Notes: generated from the sequence alone by a model not told the origin. A DNA stretch of 64,000 nt from Cohnella sp. WQ 127256 (GCF_024519285.1 NZ_JAMZCY010000003.1:124001-188000); one strand, 5' to 3'; shown: positions 45,996-54,861, counted from the first letter of the stretch. Program-made: numbers and translations.

Positions 45996-46778
45996 ATACC
46001 TCCTCGGACTGACGCCATAAGCTCTGCGAAACAAAGCGGCGAAATGGTTGTAGTTGTTGAATCCGACATCGAACGAGGCTTCGGTAGCTGATCTGCCCAT
46101 GTGCTGCATGAGTAGAACAGCTTGCCGGAGCCTCATTTGATTAAGATGCTCTAAGATCGATTCACCTATCTCTTGCTTAAATAGATGTGACAGCCTTGAC
46201 GAGGACAAGCTAACGGCTTTGGCTAGATCGTCGATGCGTATTTCCTCTTTCATGGATTCGGATAGAAGCTGCAAAACATGCTCGATTCGTGCATCGAGCT
46301 TCTTCTCTAGCCGCTGGGCGATTAAGAGGAGAATCTCCTTTAAGGAGTTCTCACACAGGGCATGCCAAAATCCGGAATGGTCACGCGAATCGTGGAGCAA
46401 ATTTTGAAATGTACGAAGTACCCGATCTCGCAGGTATCCTTCAGGTAGGGTGTGAATGAAGACTTCGTCTGGAGGAAGATAGTCGGTTTCCACTAGTTTG
46501 TGAAAATGAGCCCAGACAAAATTCCAACGTTTTCCCTGCGCCGTTCCGTATTCATGTGCAACTCCCGAGCGGAGAATTCCGATTTGTCCCGTTCCACAGT
46601 GCTTTTCTCCAGCAGATGTCCGAAAATACCCCTCTCCGCTTATTGTATATACGATTAGACAATCGCTCATGCCAACTGGCCTACGTGTATGATAGGTATC
46701 GTCTGCGTTGAAATGACCTCCGAAAATGGCAGCGTTAGAGATCTCGGGATATTCCTCAGGAGGGTTATCAAAAGTCAT
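45981..46778 (-). CDS. AraC-family transcriptional regulator
   Basis: 265 residues. N-terminal cupin-type sensing domain: SDCLIVYTISGEGYFRTSAG and IGILRSGVAHEYGTAQ. C-terminal AraC HTH: IRIDDLAKAVSLSSSRLSHLF and RSATEASFDVGFNNYNHFAALF, ending GVSPRRYLRSK. It is divergent from the dioxygenase at 46915 across 136 bases and is its likely regulator. The convergent NUDIX 3' end overlaps it, so the last residues of each are coded on opposite strands. Confidence 0.9.
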   Translation of the reverse strand: MTFDNPPEEYPEISNAAIFGGHFNADDTYHTRRPVGMSDCLIVYTISGEGYFRTSAGEKHCGTGQIGILRSGVAHEYGTAQGKRWNFVWAHFHKLVETDYLPPDEVFIHTLPEGYLRDRVLRTFQNLLHDSRDHSGFWHALCENSLKEILLLIAQRLEKKLDARIEHVLQLLSESMKEEIRIDDLAKAVSLSSSRLSHLFKQEIGESILEHLNQMRLRQAVLLMQHMGRSATEASFDVGFNNYNHFAALFRRAYGVSPRRYLRSK

Positions 46779-46914
46779 GGCGTGCCTCCGTTCACAAATT
46801 AATGAATAGCAGTATCCATGTACTTAATAGCAGCAATCTTACTTCATCAACCCTATAGAAAACGCTAATCTAATGTCAAGGAAAATAAACCTGCACATAG
46901 AGGAGTGGTCTTGA

Positions 46915-47724
46915 ATGAGCATTAGGTTGAAGACATTAACTGAGGAGCAATTATCCCATTTCGCTAGAGAGGGTTACTTGATCGTCAAAGGGCTTTTCTC
47001 GGCAGAAGATCTGTCCACGATCGAGCAAACTTTCGAAGAGATAAGCCAAGTGAAGGTTCCGGGCTATTTCGAACCCGATTTGGATGAAGGCTCCGACGAT
47101 CCGCTAAAGAGGTATCCTCGTGTCATGCATCCGCACCGATTTAACGATACGGCCAAGAGATACATGCTGCACAAACCGGTGATGGACGTGCTTGCAGATC
47201 TTTACGGGGAGGAAGCTTACGCCGCACAAAGCATGTTCTATTACAAGCCACCGGGCTCCCGTGGGCAAGCCCTTCACCAAGATAATTTCTATTTGAAGGT
47301 GGAGCCGGGCAACTGTATCGCAGCTTGGACAGCAGTCGACGCGGCACATGAGGAGAATGGAGGGCTGCTTGTCGTTCCGAAGACAAGTGATTACGAGATT
47401 GTATGCCCGGATTTAGCAGACTCCAAGGAATCATTTACAACTCACTATGTGAAGCCTCCTAAGGATGAGAAAGTAATTCCTGCGATCATGGACAAAGGTG
47501 ATGTCCTCTTCTTCAATGGAAACCTGATTCATGGCTCGTATCGGAATAAGACGAAGGATCAGTTCCGCAGAGCGTTCATTTGCCATTATGCGAATTCATC
47601 GGCTACCCATATCAGCGAGCACTATCGTCCATTGTTCAGGGAAGACGGCACGGTAGTCGATCTGGATGCCAATTCGGATGGCGGACCGTGTGGGATAGAG
47701 TTTGATATGGCGTATCCGCATTAA
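46915..47724 (+). CDS. PhyH-family Fe(II)/2-oxoglutarate dioxygenase
   Basis: 269 residues of the phytanoyl-CoA dioxygenase family. The iron ligands are visible as ALHQDNFYL (HxD, about 117-125) and LIHGSYRNKT (distal His, about 202-211), with the 2-oxoglutarate-binding Arg in DQFRRAFI. AGGAG upstream of the ATG at 46915. It hydroxylates a small molecule, substrate unknown. It is divergent from an AraC regulator and convergent with a sugar-isomerase/oxidoreductase operon, so a carbohydrate-related substrate is plausible. Confidence 0.88.
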   Translation: MSIRLKTLTEEQLSHFAREGYLIVKGLFSAEDLSTIEQTFEEISQVKVPGYFEPDLDEGSDDPLKRYPRVMHPHRFNDTAKRYMLHKPVMDVLADLYGEEAYAAQSMFYYKPPGSRGQALHQDNFYLKVEPGNCIAAWTAVDAAHEENGGLLVVPKTSDYEIVCPDLADSKESFTTHYVKPPKDEKVIPAIMDKGDVLFFNGNLIHGSYRNKTKDQFRRAFICHYANSSATHISEHYRPLFREDGTVVDLDANSDGGPCGIEFDMAYPH

Positions 47725-47750
47725 TCTAGTCCTTCCTTATTGCAACAAAA

Positions 47751-47797
47751 GAGCTGGCCCAGAATGTCTGTGTTTACGAGACCTTCTGAGCCAGCTC
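47751..47797. terminator. Bidirectional terminator
   Basis: GAGCTGGC (47751-47758) pairs with GCCAGCTC (47790-47797), extended by CAGAA/TTCTG inside (47760-47764 with 47784-47788). It lies between the dioxygenase (+) and the convergent isomerase gene (-). Confidence 0.75.
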
Positions 47798-47815
47798 CTT
47801 GTTAATGCGTTCAAG

Positions 47816-48583
47816 CTATACGACTTTGGAAATAATTTCTTCCTTAAACTGCTGGACAGCTAAGTCCGTATCTATCGTATAGCCACACTCCAGACCAATG
47901 AAGCCGGAAAAGCCGGTGTCTTTGATCGCGCGTAAAATATTGACGTAGTTGAGCTCACCTGTACCTGGCTGCTTGCGTCCTGGATTGTCAGCAATATGAT
48001 AGTGGTTGATCCTATCGATATATCCCGTCGCGTTACGGATGACATTGCCTTCCGTAATCTGCTGGTGGTAGACGTCGAACACAAGCTTAACGTTCGGGCT
48101 ACCCACTTGATCAATAACGTCAACCGATTCGTCAGAGCGTTGGAGGAAATGCCCCATGTGGTCGACGAGTCCATTCAATGGCTCGATTTCGAGCACGATG
48201 TCGGCTTCCTCAAACAGAGGTGCGCAACGCTTTAACGTCTCGACCATCGTTTGCCGTTGAATGTCGCGCGGAATTCCGTCAATCACATTACCTGTTTGAG
48301 AGATGACAGAGCGAACGTTCAAGATTTTGCAAGCCTCGATCGTCTGACGGATTCCTTCCAAGTAAGCATCCCTGTAAGATTCATCAACCAAGCTAATGAA
48401 CTTAGTGCAAGTCGCACTAATCCCGACACCGATCCGTTCCTGTTCCTTGGCTATCCTCTTCAGATCTTTCAGATCCCACCAAGCGTAATATTCCAATCCG
48501 TGGAATCCGTGCTCATTGATTTTCTCTAAGTGATAGATTTCGTCTTTACCCTGATACGCTCCGATACATAAGGAAAATTTCAT
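47816..48583 (-). CDS. Sugar phosphate isomerase/epimerase-like TIM barrel
   Basis: 255 residues of the xylose-isomerase-like AP endonuclease 2 fold. It starts KFSLCIGAYQGKDEI. Metal-ligand candidates are E in ADIVLEIEPLNGLVDH (about 133-148), D and H in KLVFDVYHQQ (about 168-177), H in INHYHIADNPGRKQPGTGE, and E in IGLECGYTID. These four acid/His segments match hydroxypyruvate isomerase-like enzymes. It is followed on the same strand by a Gfo/Idh/MocA gene upstream (48616), so the two probably act together on a sugar or inositol. Confidence 0.88.
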   Translation of the reverse strand: MKFSLCIGAYQGKDEIYHLEKINEHGFHGLEYYAWWDLKDLKRIAKEQERIGVGISATCTKFISLVDESYRDAYLEGIRQTIEACKILNVRSVISQTGNVIDGIPRDIQRQTMVETLKRCAPLFEEADIVLEIEPLNGLVDHMGHFLQRSDESVDVIDQVGSPNVKLVFDVYHQQITEGNVIRNATGYIDRINHYHIADNPGRKQPGTGELNYVNILRAIKDTGFSGFIGLECGYTIDTDLAVQQFKEEIISKVV

Positions 48584-48615
48584 GTGAGTTTAAGCTCCCC
48601 TTGAGAAAAAATGTT

Positions 48616-49587
48616 TTAGGATAGTAGGATCGCCTTGCCGGATGCGGCTGATTCATTCGCAGCGATCGTAATTTCGTGCGTTTTCAAGGAATCCTCGTAA
48701 TTGGACAAAATTTGGGATGTATCTCCCGTTCTCAGCGCATGGAGGAATGCTTCGTCCTCTATGTAATACGGATTTGCTACATTTGGATGAACCGTTGTTC
48801 CGGCTGTCGTTAGCTCTCGTAGTGCATCGCTTCTAAGCTCCAAAACCCCGTTACTCGTATAAATGTCGAGGCCTGTGTGATGACCAATCGGCAGTAAACA
48901 AGTATTCGAGATAGTAGCGACCATGCCGTTCTTTAGCTTCAGCGTGACAGTGCCGACATCAGGTACATCTGTACCTTCGACTTGTTCTCCCATCACTTGT
49001 AACGAATAGGCGGCATAAACCTCTTGAACCTCTCCGCATAAATAGCGAAGTAAATCGACAATATGTGTCGTTTGCTCTACGAACTGGCCACCGGAGCCAG
49101 CCTGAACTCTCCACCAAGGGACCATTGGCATGCCGCCCATCCAGTAGCCGAGAGCCATCCCTGGCTTGCTGTTTGCCAAGAGCTGCTTGGCCAAGCTCGC
49201 AGACTCATTATACCTCCAATGATAGCCAACGGAGGTGATTAGATTATTTGATTTGATTTTTTCTCCGATTGAGAGTGGAACCTCTCGATTAATTCCAAGG
49301 GGCTTCTCGACAAGGAAGGGAATTCCTCGTTCAACCAATTGATATTCTGCATCGCCATGAGCCATCGGAGGGACACAAACGTAAACGCCGTCCAAATCGG
49401 ATCCATCCAGCATTTCGTTGAGATTAGAGAACGCTTTCGCTCCGTTATGCTCTGATGCAGCTTGTTGAGCACGTTGGATGTCGACATCGTAGAAGGCTGA
49501 TAAGGCGACGCCTTCCATTTGAACCAAGTTCTTGACATGATGATGGGCAATTCCTCCGGTTCCGATAAAACCAAGCTTCAACGTCAT
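48616..49587 (-). CDS. Gfo/Idh/MocA-family oxidoreductase
   Basis: 323 residues. NAD(P) fold KLGFIGTGGIAHHHVKN at the N-terminus, VCVPPMAHGDAEYQL, and the conserved LVEKPLGINR (about 93-102). C-terminal domain with QTTHIVDLLRYLCG. It is the first gene of a two-gene operon with the TIM-barrel isomerase, divergent from the AraC regulator at 49719. It probably catalyses sugar/inositol oxidation feeding the isomerase. Confidence 0.9.
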   Translation of the reverse strand: MTLKLGFIGTGGIAHHHVKNLVQMEGVALSAFYDVDIQRAQQAASEHNGAKAFSNLNEMLDGSDLDGVYVCVPPMAHGDAEYQLVERGIPFLVEKPLGINREVPLSIGEKIKSNNLITSVGYHWRYNESASLAKQLLANSKPGMALGYWMGGMPMVPWWRVQAGSGGQFVEQTTHIVDLLRYLCGEVQEVYAAYSLQVMGEQVEGTDVPDVGTVTLKLKNGMVATISNTCLLPIGHHTGLDIYTSNGVLELRSDALRELTTAGTTVHPNVANPYYIEDEAFLHALRTGDTSQILSNYEDSLKTHEITIAANESAASGKAILLS

Positions 49588-49718
49588 TCGCTATTCCACT
49601 CCCACTCCATAGGATATCGTATAATTAAACTTACGACCCTATTTTAATCCATGAGATCATCTAATTAAATATAATATAATGCCTATCCGATATAATAAAA
49701 TGAAACAGGAGGTGCGAT

Positions 49719-50552
49719 GTGGAAACGTACTATAGCAGGCATTTTGTGACCACGGAGTGGGATCGTCGATTGCCGCTTCATCTCACAAGCGTTGGATACT
49801 CGGATCAGGCAGCGATCAATAGGGAAGCTGGATTTCAGAGTTATCATTGGTTGCATACCGTCGAGGGCTGCGGTGAATTTATAGTGAACGGCCAAAGCTT
49901 CAAGCTATACCCGAATCAAGGAATCCTACTGAAGCCGAATGTACCCCATCATTATTTTCCGGAATCAGCAGCTTGGTCGACATGGTTTATGACCTTCGAC
50001 GGTGCCCTAGCTAATCCGATAACGGCTTCTCTAGAGCTACAACAAATGCTGCCGCTCAGCTGGGATGCAGACTGTCCACTTGCCAATATTCATGAGCAAT
50101 ATAGCGAGAAGTGTGGGTTTAGCTTTGACTTTGCAGGCATTAATGGATCGCTTGAGGTGTACGCTTTCTTATCTCAGATCAAGCAGTATGGCAAATCCAG
50201 TGGGCAAGCCTCTCTATCTAAAGGACATGCACGACTGACCCCCATTTACCTGCTTATTGAGGAGGACTTTGGTGATCCCAACTTAGGCCTTAATCGAATG
50301 GCAGAAACGCTGCACATTAGCCCGCAATATTTGAATACGTTGTTTCGCAATAGCTGGGGAATTAGCCCTTATCAATATTTGGTCCAGTTTCGCATTCAAA
50401 AGTCCAAGGAGCTACTGCTCGCGGATCGTGGGAGGACGGTTAAAGACATCGCATCGGCTGTTGGATTCCAGGATGATAGCCATTTTATACATACTTTTCA
50501 TAAGCTAGCGGGGATGACACCGTTACAGTTCCGTCTGCTATATGGGGAATAA
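49719..50552 (+). CDS. AraC-family transcriptional regulator
   Basis: 277 residues, GTG start with AGGAGG 6 bases upstream. N-terminal cupin: QSYHWLHTVEGCGEFIVNGQ and NQGILLKPNVPHHYFPE. C-terminal AraC HTH: LGLNRMAETLHISPQYLNTLF and RTVKDIASAVGFQDDSHFIHTF, ending MTPLQFRLLYG. It is divergent from the isomerase/oxidoreductase operon (131-base gap), its probable target. Confidence 0.9.
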   Translation: METYYSRHFVTTEWDRRLPLHLTSVGYSDQAAINREAGFQSYHWLHTVEGCGEFIVNGQSFKLYPNQGILLKPNVPHHYFPESAAWSTWFMTFDGALANPITASLELQQMLPLSWDADCPLANIHEQYSEKCGFSFDFAGINGSLEVYAFLSQIKQYGKSSGQASLSKGHARLTPIYLLIEEDFGDPNLGLNRMAETLHISPQYLNTLFRNSWGISPYQYLVQFRIQKSKELLLADRGRTVKDIASAVGFQDDSHFIHTFHKLAGMTPLQFRLLYGE

Positions 50553-50583
50553 TCTTTGTATGAATGGCTTAGATAGTAAAAAA

Positions 50584-50610
50584 CCCTACTATGCAGCCAG
50601 CATAGTAGGG
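50584..50610. terminator. Bidirectional terminator overlapping the sigma gene's stop
   Basis: CCCTACTATGC (50584-50594) pairs with GCATAGTAGGG (50600-50610). It ends the AraC gene; the 3' arm and loop lie inside the last codons of the convergent sigma gene. Confidence 0.8.
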
Positions 50611-51302
50611 CTTTGTGATTTGTAACTCTTATGAAGCTGCTTGCTGTGGATCATGCTGATCGCCATCGCGGGTTCCATTTCGTTCATCTGAACGAGCTGG
50701 ATCAAGGTTGCCATATCACCCATTCGATAAGCAGCGGCAATGATTCTGAGGTAAGTTTTCAGCCCTTCGTCCTCTGGCAAGGAGAGGACATCCTTTTCAA
50801 TATCATCCTGGACTAGACGAAGAGATTGGCGTGCCCGGTGCAAAGCAGCCTTTACGGCTCCTTCTGTCGTTCCAAGCTTTGCTGCTGTTTCGGCAATTGG
50901 ATATTCCAGTACGTCTCGCAATAGGAATACGGCTCTCTGCAGAGGTGACAGATGCTTGATTAAAGCTTGGAAAATCGCTTCAATCTCGAACGTCCCTCCT
51001 TGATCGGGTTGAGAAGCCCGGGATCGTTCCGCCTTCAATATCCGGTCTAGAACTGTTTTTCTGCGTGTATGGTCAATCCACGTATTCTTCGCAATTCGCA
51101 GCAAGTAAGCTTCCGTATTGAGGTGTCCAACACTTTGTAACAGGCTTATAGCTTTAAGCCAAGTTTCCTGCACCAAGTCCTCGGCATCCCAAGTGGATTC
51201 GGTTAGAGAGAGGCAGTACCGCTTGAGTACGGTTTGCAGATTTACCACGTTAGGGTTTTCTTCGTCTTTCGTGGCCTTGTGTATGTTATCCACTAAGATC
51301 AT
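50589..51302 (-). CDS. ECF-type RNA polymerase sigma factor with C-terminal extension
   Basis: 237 residues. Region 2: DAEDLVQETWLKAISLL (about 38-54) and YLLRIAKNTWIDHTRRK. Region 4: HLSPLQRAVFLLRDVLEYPIAETAAKLGTTEGAVKAALHRARQSL (about 116-160), the usual HTH. A C-terminal extension of about 75 residues is unlike short ECF proteins and may be regulatory. No anti-sigma gene is adjacent. Its upstream motif is the same as that before the divergent clpP, suggesting autoregulation and clpP control. Its stop sits inside a terminator stem. Confidence 0.88.
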   Translation of the reverse strand: MILVDNIHKATKDEENPNVVNLQTVLKRYCLSLTESTWDAEDLVQETWLKAISLLQSVGHLNTEAYLLRIAKNTWIDHTRRKTVLDRILKAERSRASQPDQGGTFEIEAIFQALIKHLSPLQRAVFLLRDVLEYPIAETAAKLGTTEGAVKAALHRARQSLRLVQDDIEKDVLSLPEDEGLKTYLRIIAAAYRMGDMATLIQLVQMNEMEPAMAISMIHSKQLHKSYKSQSPTMLAA

Positions 51303-51339
51303 CGAGCATGCTCCTTTACTCGGTCCTATACTTACTACA

Positions 51340-51369
51340 GTAAACGAATGAAGCCGTAAAAAGGATACG
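51340..51369 (-). promoter_or_regulatory. Conserved bipartite motif, probable ECF promoter of the sigma gene
   Basis: On the minus strand it reads CGTATCC-N9-CTTCATTCGTTTAC, 37 bases before the sigma ATG. It has the same two blocks and spacing as the clpP copy; differences are confined to one R base and the N9 spacer. Read as -35 GTATCC and -10 CGTTTAC, 16 bases apart. Confidence 0.65.
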
Positions 51370-51446
51370 CTTTTTTCTAACTATATTCCATTTTCCTGAA
51401 GGTAGCTAGAGCTCGAATTGTCACTCCGTAAATTCGAATGTTTCTC

Positions 51447-51476
51447 CGTATCCCTGTGAGACCTTCGTTCGTTTAC
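51447..51476 (+). promoter_or_regulatory. Conserved bipartite motif, probable ECF promoter of clpP
   Basis: CGTATCC-N9-CTTCGTTCGTTTAC, 43 bases before the clpP ATG, pointing at clpP. It is the mirror copy of the sigma-gene motif in the same divergent region. Confidence 0.65.
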
Positions 51477-51519
51477 AGGATGAAGTCGAACATCAAACGA
51501 GGAAAATGGAGGAATAGAG

Positions 51520-52119
51520 ATGACAAATTACGTTCCTTATGTTGTTGAGCAAACGAATCGCGGGGAAAGGTCCTACGACATTTATTCCCGGCTGTTGAAG
51601 GATCGAATCGTGTTCTTAGGAGCTGCAGTTGACGATCAACTCGCCAATAGCATTATTGCGCAATTATTGTTCTTGGCGGCGGAAGACCCGGAGAAGGAAA
51701 TCAGTATGTATATCAACTCACCAGGAGGCTCCACATCAGCGGGTTTTGCTATTTACGATACGATGCAGTTTATCAAACCGCAGGTGCACACGATCTGCAT
51801 GGGATTGGCCGCTTCATTCGGAGCGATTCTGTTACTTGCCGGCACCAAAGGGAAACGCTTCGCATTGCCCAACAGTGAAATTATGATTCATCAGCCACAT
51901 GGCGGAGCACAGGGGCAAGCGAGTGATATCGCAATCAGTGCTAAGCGAATATTACAGGTCCGGGATAAGACAAATCGAATTACAGCAGAGAGAACCGGGC
52001 AGCCACTGGAAAAGGTGGAGAAAGATATGGAGCGGGATTATTTCATGTCCGCCCAAGAGGCACTTGAATATGGGATTATTGATCAGGTCATCTCTTCCCC
52101 AGAACAATCCAAGGATTGA
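51520..52119 (+). CDS. clpP: ClpP-type protease subunit (paralogue under ECF sigma control)
   Basis: 199 residues with the complete catalytic triad: S99 in GLAASFGA, H124 in [10 protein letters not shown]173 in ERDYF. The substrate-entry sequence [15 protein letters not shown] and the tetradecamer handle-helix region are present. AATGGAGG precedes the ATG. ClpP forms barrels that degrade proteins unfolded by ClpC or ClpX. Phenylalanine in AASFGA differs from the common AASMGA. As the gene stands next to an ECF sigma factor, it is probably an extra, stress-induced ClpP rather than the housekeeping copy. Confidence 0.92.
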   Translation: MTNYVPYVVEQTNRGERSYDIYSRLLKDRIVFLGAAVDDQLANSIIAQLLFLAAEDPEKEISMYINSPGGSTSAGFAIYDTMQFIKPQVHTICMGLAASFGAILLLAGTKGKRFALPNSEIMIHQPHGGAQGQASDIAISAKRILQVRDKTNRITAERTGQPLEKVEKDMERDYFMSAQEALEYGIIDQVISSPEQSKD

Positions 52120-52205
52120 CAGCTCGTTGGGATACGTGATAAAGTAATTCCAATAATACCGACCAATATAATCGGAATAATAAAAGAGTCTTCCGGAATA
52201 CCGGT

Positions 52206-52235
52206 GACCCCTACTCCTGCACATGGAGAGGGGTC
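52206..52235 (+). terminator. Intrinsic terminator after clpP
   Basis: GACCCCT (52206-52212) with AGGGGTC (52229-52235) plus inner CTCC/GGAG (52214-52217 with 52225-52228), followed by TTTGTTATT. It excludes the longer upstream start for the permease gene. Confidence 0.75.
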
Positions 52236-52269
52236 TTTGTTATTTAAGGGGACGAGGAGGCACATCGAC

Positions 52270-53268
52270 TTGGAAATCACAAAACGGCTTGATATTTCAG
52301 TAAGCACAAGAGCAAAAATTCCTGTGGCCAGTATTCTTAAGATTTCTCTACCCGCTATTGCGCTTGTTGTTGCATTGCTACTGCACACTCAAGTGCCTAG
52401 CGTACAACCGGTGGTGTCGGAGAGGGCGTATACGATTCTACTCACCATCGTGCTGGTCGTATTCTCCACATGGACAATTACGGCTTTGTATCGCACAACC
52501 TTATTTAAATCTCTGCATTATTTTTCAAGCATCGTCACCTTTATTGTTGCACTATTCGTCGCTTGGGAGCTTCTGACGTTGAAGTCGGGCACGCTACCGC
52601 TCCCTTACTTTCCTTCACCAGTCAAAATATTAGATGCACTTATTAATGACAGGCAGAAGCTACTTGTTTGCGTCCTATATTCTCTTCGCTTGTTAGTCAT
52701 CGGATACTTGATTGGAGCGTTCTTCGGTCTTGTGACTGGAATCCTGATGGGGTGGTATAAACAGTTTCAATACTGGATTAACCCTTTCTTGAGGTTCATT
52801 GGACCGATACCAGCGACAGCATGGATTCCGATTGTGTTAATTGTCTTTCCAAGCAGCTTCACTGCTAGTATTTTCCTCATTGCACTCGGTACATGGTTTC
52901 CCGTTGCGGTCATGACTTGGTCTGGTATTGCGAGCGTGAATAAATCCTTTTTTGAGGTGGCGCGCACACTTGGGGCAAACGAGCGTTATCTCGTGCTGCG
53001 AGTGGCGTTTCCGGCTGCGTTTCCGCTTATCTTCATTGGTTTGTTCATGGGGCTGGGAACCTCCTTTGTCACACTCATCGTAGCCGAGATGTTAGGCGTC
53101 AAAGCTGGGTTAGGCTTTTATATTACTTGGGCACAGGGCTGGGCTGAATACTATAAGGTTTACGCAGCATTGCTCATTATGGCGGTTCTGTTCTCTACGA
53201 TTATTACGGTATTGTTCAAAATTCGCGATCGCGTCTTGATTTGGCAGAAAGGGTTGATCAAATGGTAG
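52270..53268 (+). CDS. NitT/TauT-family ABC transporter permease with long N-terminus
   Basis: 332 residues from the TTG at 52270 (GAGGAGG 9 bases upstream); a GTG at 52204 lies before the clpP terminator. Family permeases (SsuC/TauC) are about 250-270 residues; here an added N-terminal region of about 80 residues carries two extra hydrophobic segments (ILKISLPAIALVVALLL, TILLTIVLVVFSTWTITALY). The EAA-type loop FFEVARTLGANERYLVLRV (about 228-246) and PYFPSPVKILDAL are typical. It transports an aliphatic sulfonate or related compound with the ATPase gene that overlaps by 7 bases. Confidence 0.88.
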   Translation: MEITKRLDISVSTRAKIPVASILKISLPAIALVVALLLHTQVPSVQPVVSERAYTILLTIVLVVFSTWTITALYRTTLFKSLHYFSSIVTFIVALFVAWELLTLKSGTLPLPYFPSPVKILDALINDRQKLLVCVLYSLRLLVIGYLIGAFFGLVTGILMGWYKQFQYWINPFLRFIGPIPATAWIPIVLIVFPSSFTASIFLIALGTWFPVAVMTWSGIASVNKSFFEVARTLGANERYLVLRVAFPAAFPLIFIGLFMGLGTSFVTLIVAEMLGVKAGLGFYITWAQGWAEYYKVYAALLIMAVLFSTIITVLFKIRDRVLIWQKGLIKW

Positions 53269-54068
53269 CAGCGAGTGTACATGAGGGGGGACGGATTTCT
53301 GTTCATGGAGTGTCCCGCGTGTTCGAGGATCAAGGAAAAGGAGCACAGCCCGTAGTTGCTCTGAGCAAGGTTGAATTGGATATCGCCCCTGGGCAGTTTA
53401 TTTCTCTCATCGGGCCAAGTGGGTGCGGGAAATCGACGTTACTAAGGCTAATAGCGGGAATAGACTCACCAACAACGGGCGAGATTCGATTAGACGGTGA
53501 GTTGATTAAGGATGCCCATCCGAGCAGAGGGTTGGTGTTTCAGGATCCGACGCTGTTCCCGTGGAAAACGATATGGAGCAATGTGGCGACTGGGCCGGAA
53601 TCACGAGGGGTACTGAAGGAGCAGAAGGGGGAGGTAGACAAATTCATTGAGCTGGTCGGGCTCAAAGGCTTCGAGAAAGCCTATCCCCACCAATTGTCAG
53701 GAGGTATGGCTCAACGGGCGGCATTGGCACGAGCACTTGTGAACCATCCGAAGGTGCTGTTGCTGGATGAGCCACTTGGGGCTCTGGATGCTTTCACGCG
53801 GATGAATTTGCAGGAGGAAATTCTCCGGATTTGGCAGGAAAGAGGAACGACAATGGTATTCGTCACTCATGATATCGATGAGGCTGTATATTTGAGCGAT
53901 CGGGTTGTCGTCATGACACCTCGTCCCGCCCAAATCAAGGAAGTGATTACAATTGATTTGCCACGACCGAGAATCCGTAATAGTACGGCGTTCTTCGGGT
54001 ATCGTTCGCGAATATTGGAATCGTTACAACTTGTACCGGAAATCGAGCAGCCGGAATATATTGTGTGA
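53262..54068 (+). CDS. NitT/TauT-family ABC transporter ATP-binding protein
   Basis: 268 residues from the ATG at 53262, overlapping the permease stop (ATGGTAG); a TTG at 53241 is the alternative. Walker A GPSGCGKST, Q-loop VFQDPTLFPW, signature QLSGGMAQRAALARAL, Walker B VLLLDEPLGALD and switch His in VTHDIDEAVY are all intact. The group imports taurine, alkanesulfonates or nitrate. With MetY and monooxygenases nearby, sulfonate-like sulfur is favoured. The matching solute-binding protein is encoded 3 kb downstream, after metY. Confidence 0.92.
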   Translation: MVAASVHEGGRISVHGVSRVFEDQGKGAQPVVALSKVELDIAPGQFISLIGPSGCGKSTLLRLIAGIDSPTTGEIRLDGELIKDAHPSRGLVFQDPTLFPWKTIWSNVATGPESRGVLKEQKGEVDKFIELVGLKGFEKAYPHQLSGGMAQRAALARALVNHPKVLLLDEPLGALDAFTRMNLQEEILRIWQERGTTMVFVTHDIDEAVYLSDRVVVMTPRPAQIKEVITIDLPRPRIRNSTAFFGYRSRILESLQLVPEIEQPEYIV

Positions 54069-54090
54069 AGAAAGAAGGGGGAGCATGATT

Positions 54091-54498
54091 ATGAATAAGC
54101 GATTACAGTTCACGGCTGTGGCGATACTGCTATTCCTATTGCTGTCACTGACCGGTTGCTCTGGAGCAGGGAGTAAAGTCTCCGCTGCTAATAATCTGGG
54201 TGAAGCGCTGAGTATCCAGTTCTCTTCGGATCCGGTCAAGCCGAGTGCTAGCGGGAGCACGACCCTGAATCTTGATATTAAGGAGCAATCCAAGCCCGCA
54301 ATCGGGGCAGCGGTTGTGTTCGAGATATGGCCTAAAGGTCAAGAGCAGCACGCCCAATTAAATGCGAAAAGCGTAGAAGACGGCTTGTACTTCATCAAGG
54401 GGGAGTTCTCTCAGGTCGGGGACTATTATCTATTAGCTCACGTGACATCAGCGGAAGGTGTACATGAAATGAAGACGTTCGAGTTTACGATTCAATAA
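54091..54498 (+). CDS. Small YtkA/FixH-like lipoprotein
   Basis: 135 residues from the ATG at 54091 (AAGGGGGAG with good spacing; 54085 is too close). Signal helix and lipobox SLTGC (Cys near 24). The remaining 110 residues form a predicted beta-sandwich of the YtkA/FixH type: LSIQFSSDPVKPSASG, then AAVVFEIWPKG and GDYYLLAHVTSAEG. The family is found with copper and cytochrome oxidase proteins and elsewhere; its role next to a sulfonate-type transporter is unclear. It is in the same orientation as the transporter with 22 bases between. Confidence 0.7.
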   Translation: MNKRLQFTAVAILLFLLLSLTGCSGAGSKVSAANNLGEALSIQFSSDPVKPSASGSTTLNLDIKEQSKPAIGAAVVFEIWPKGQEQHAQLNAKSVEDGLYFIKGEFSQVGDYYLLAHVTSAEGVHEMKTFEFTIQ

Positions 54499-54537
54499 CT
54501 GGCATCTATGGTGAGGAAAATGGGGGAGGGAAATCGG

Positions 54538-54861
54538 ATGAAGAGCTTACAGAGGTGGAGTACGTTCCTTTTGTTACTTATGGGTCTAATCGTGGGCTTG
54601 TCGGGTGTGTCTGCGCATGAAGGAACAGAGGTGATCTCCGTCGGTGAAACGGCATTGCCGTCGTGCCACTACATAGACCAGGAGGATGGCAAGCCGATTA
54701 AGCTTGTTAATACATCAGCTATTTCGTCCGTGCCATCGTCTGTGAATGAACAAATGGGGTCATCCTCCGGTATTTGGACCGCCGCGATCGTGTCTGCTAT
54801 TGTTGGAGTCGTGGCGGTCGCATTTGGTTATTTAGTTGTCTGGTTCAACCGATTCAAGTAG
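54538..54861 (+). CDS. Small secreted/membrane protein of unknown function
   Basis: 107 residues from the ATG at 54538 (GGGGGAGGG upstream). N-terminal signal or TM segment (FLLLLMGLIVGLSGVSA), a soluble part of about 45 residues with a single Cys, and a C-terminal TM helix (WTAAIVSAIVGVVAVAFGYLV) with a basic cytoplasmic end. I do not recognise the family. It follows the YtkA-like gene and overlaps the convergent TlpA-like gene by 30 bases. The HEGT sequence right after the signal could bind metal, but this is speculation. Confidence 0.65.
   Translation: MKSLQRWSTFLLLLMGLIVGLSGVSAHEGTEVISVGETALPSCHYIDQEDGKPIKLVNTSAISSVPSSVNEQMGSSSGIWTAAIVSAIVGVVAVAFGYLVVWFNRFK

Noticed and set aside
51424-51451. 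Repeated CTCCGTA before clpP as an extra operator
   Set aside because: Two short 7-base copies are easily chance and one is part of the proposed -35 block.
52204-52269. Upstream GTG start for the sulfonate permease
   Set aside because: It lies before the clpP terminator stem; the TTG at 52270 has a good GAGGAGG site.
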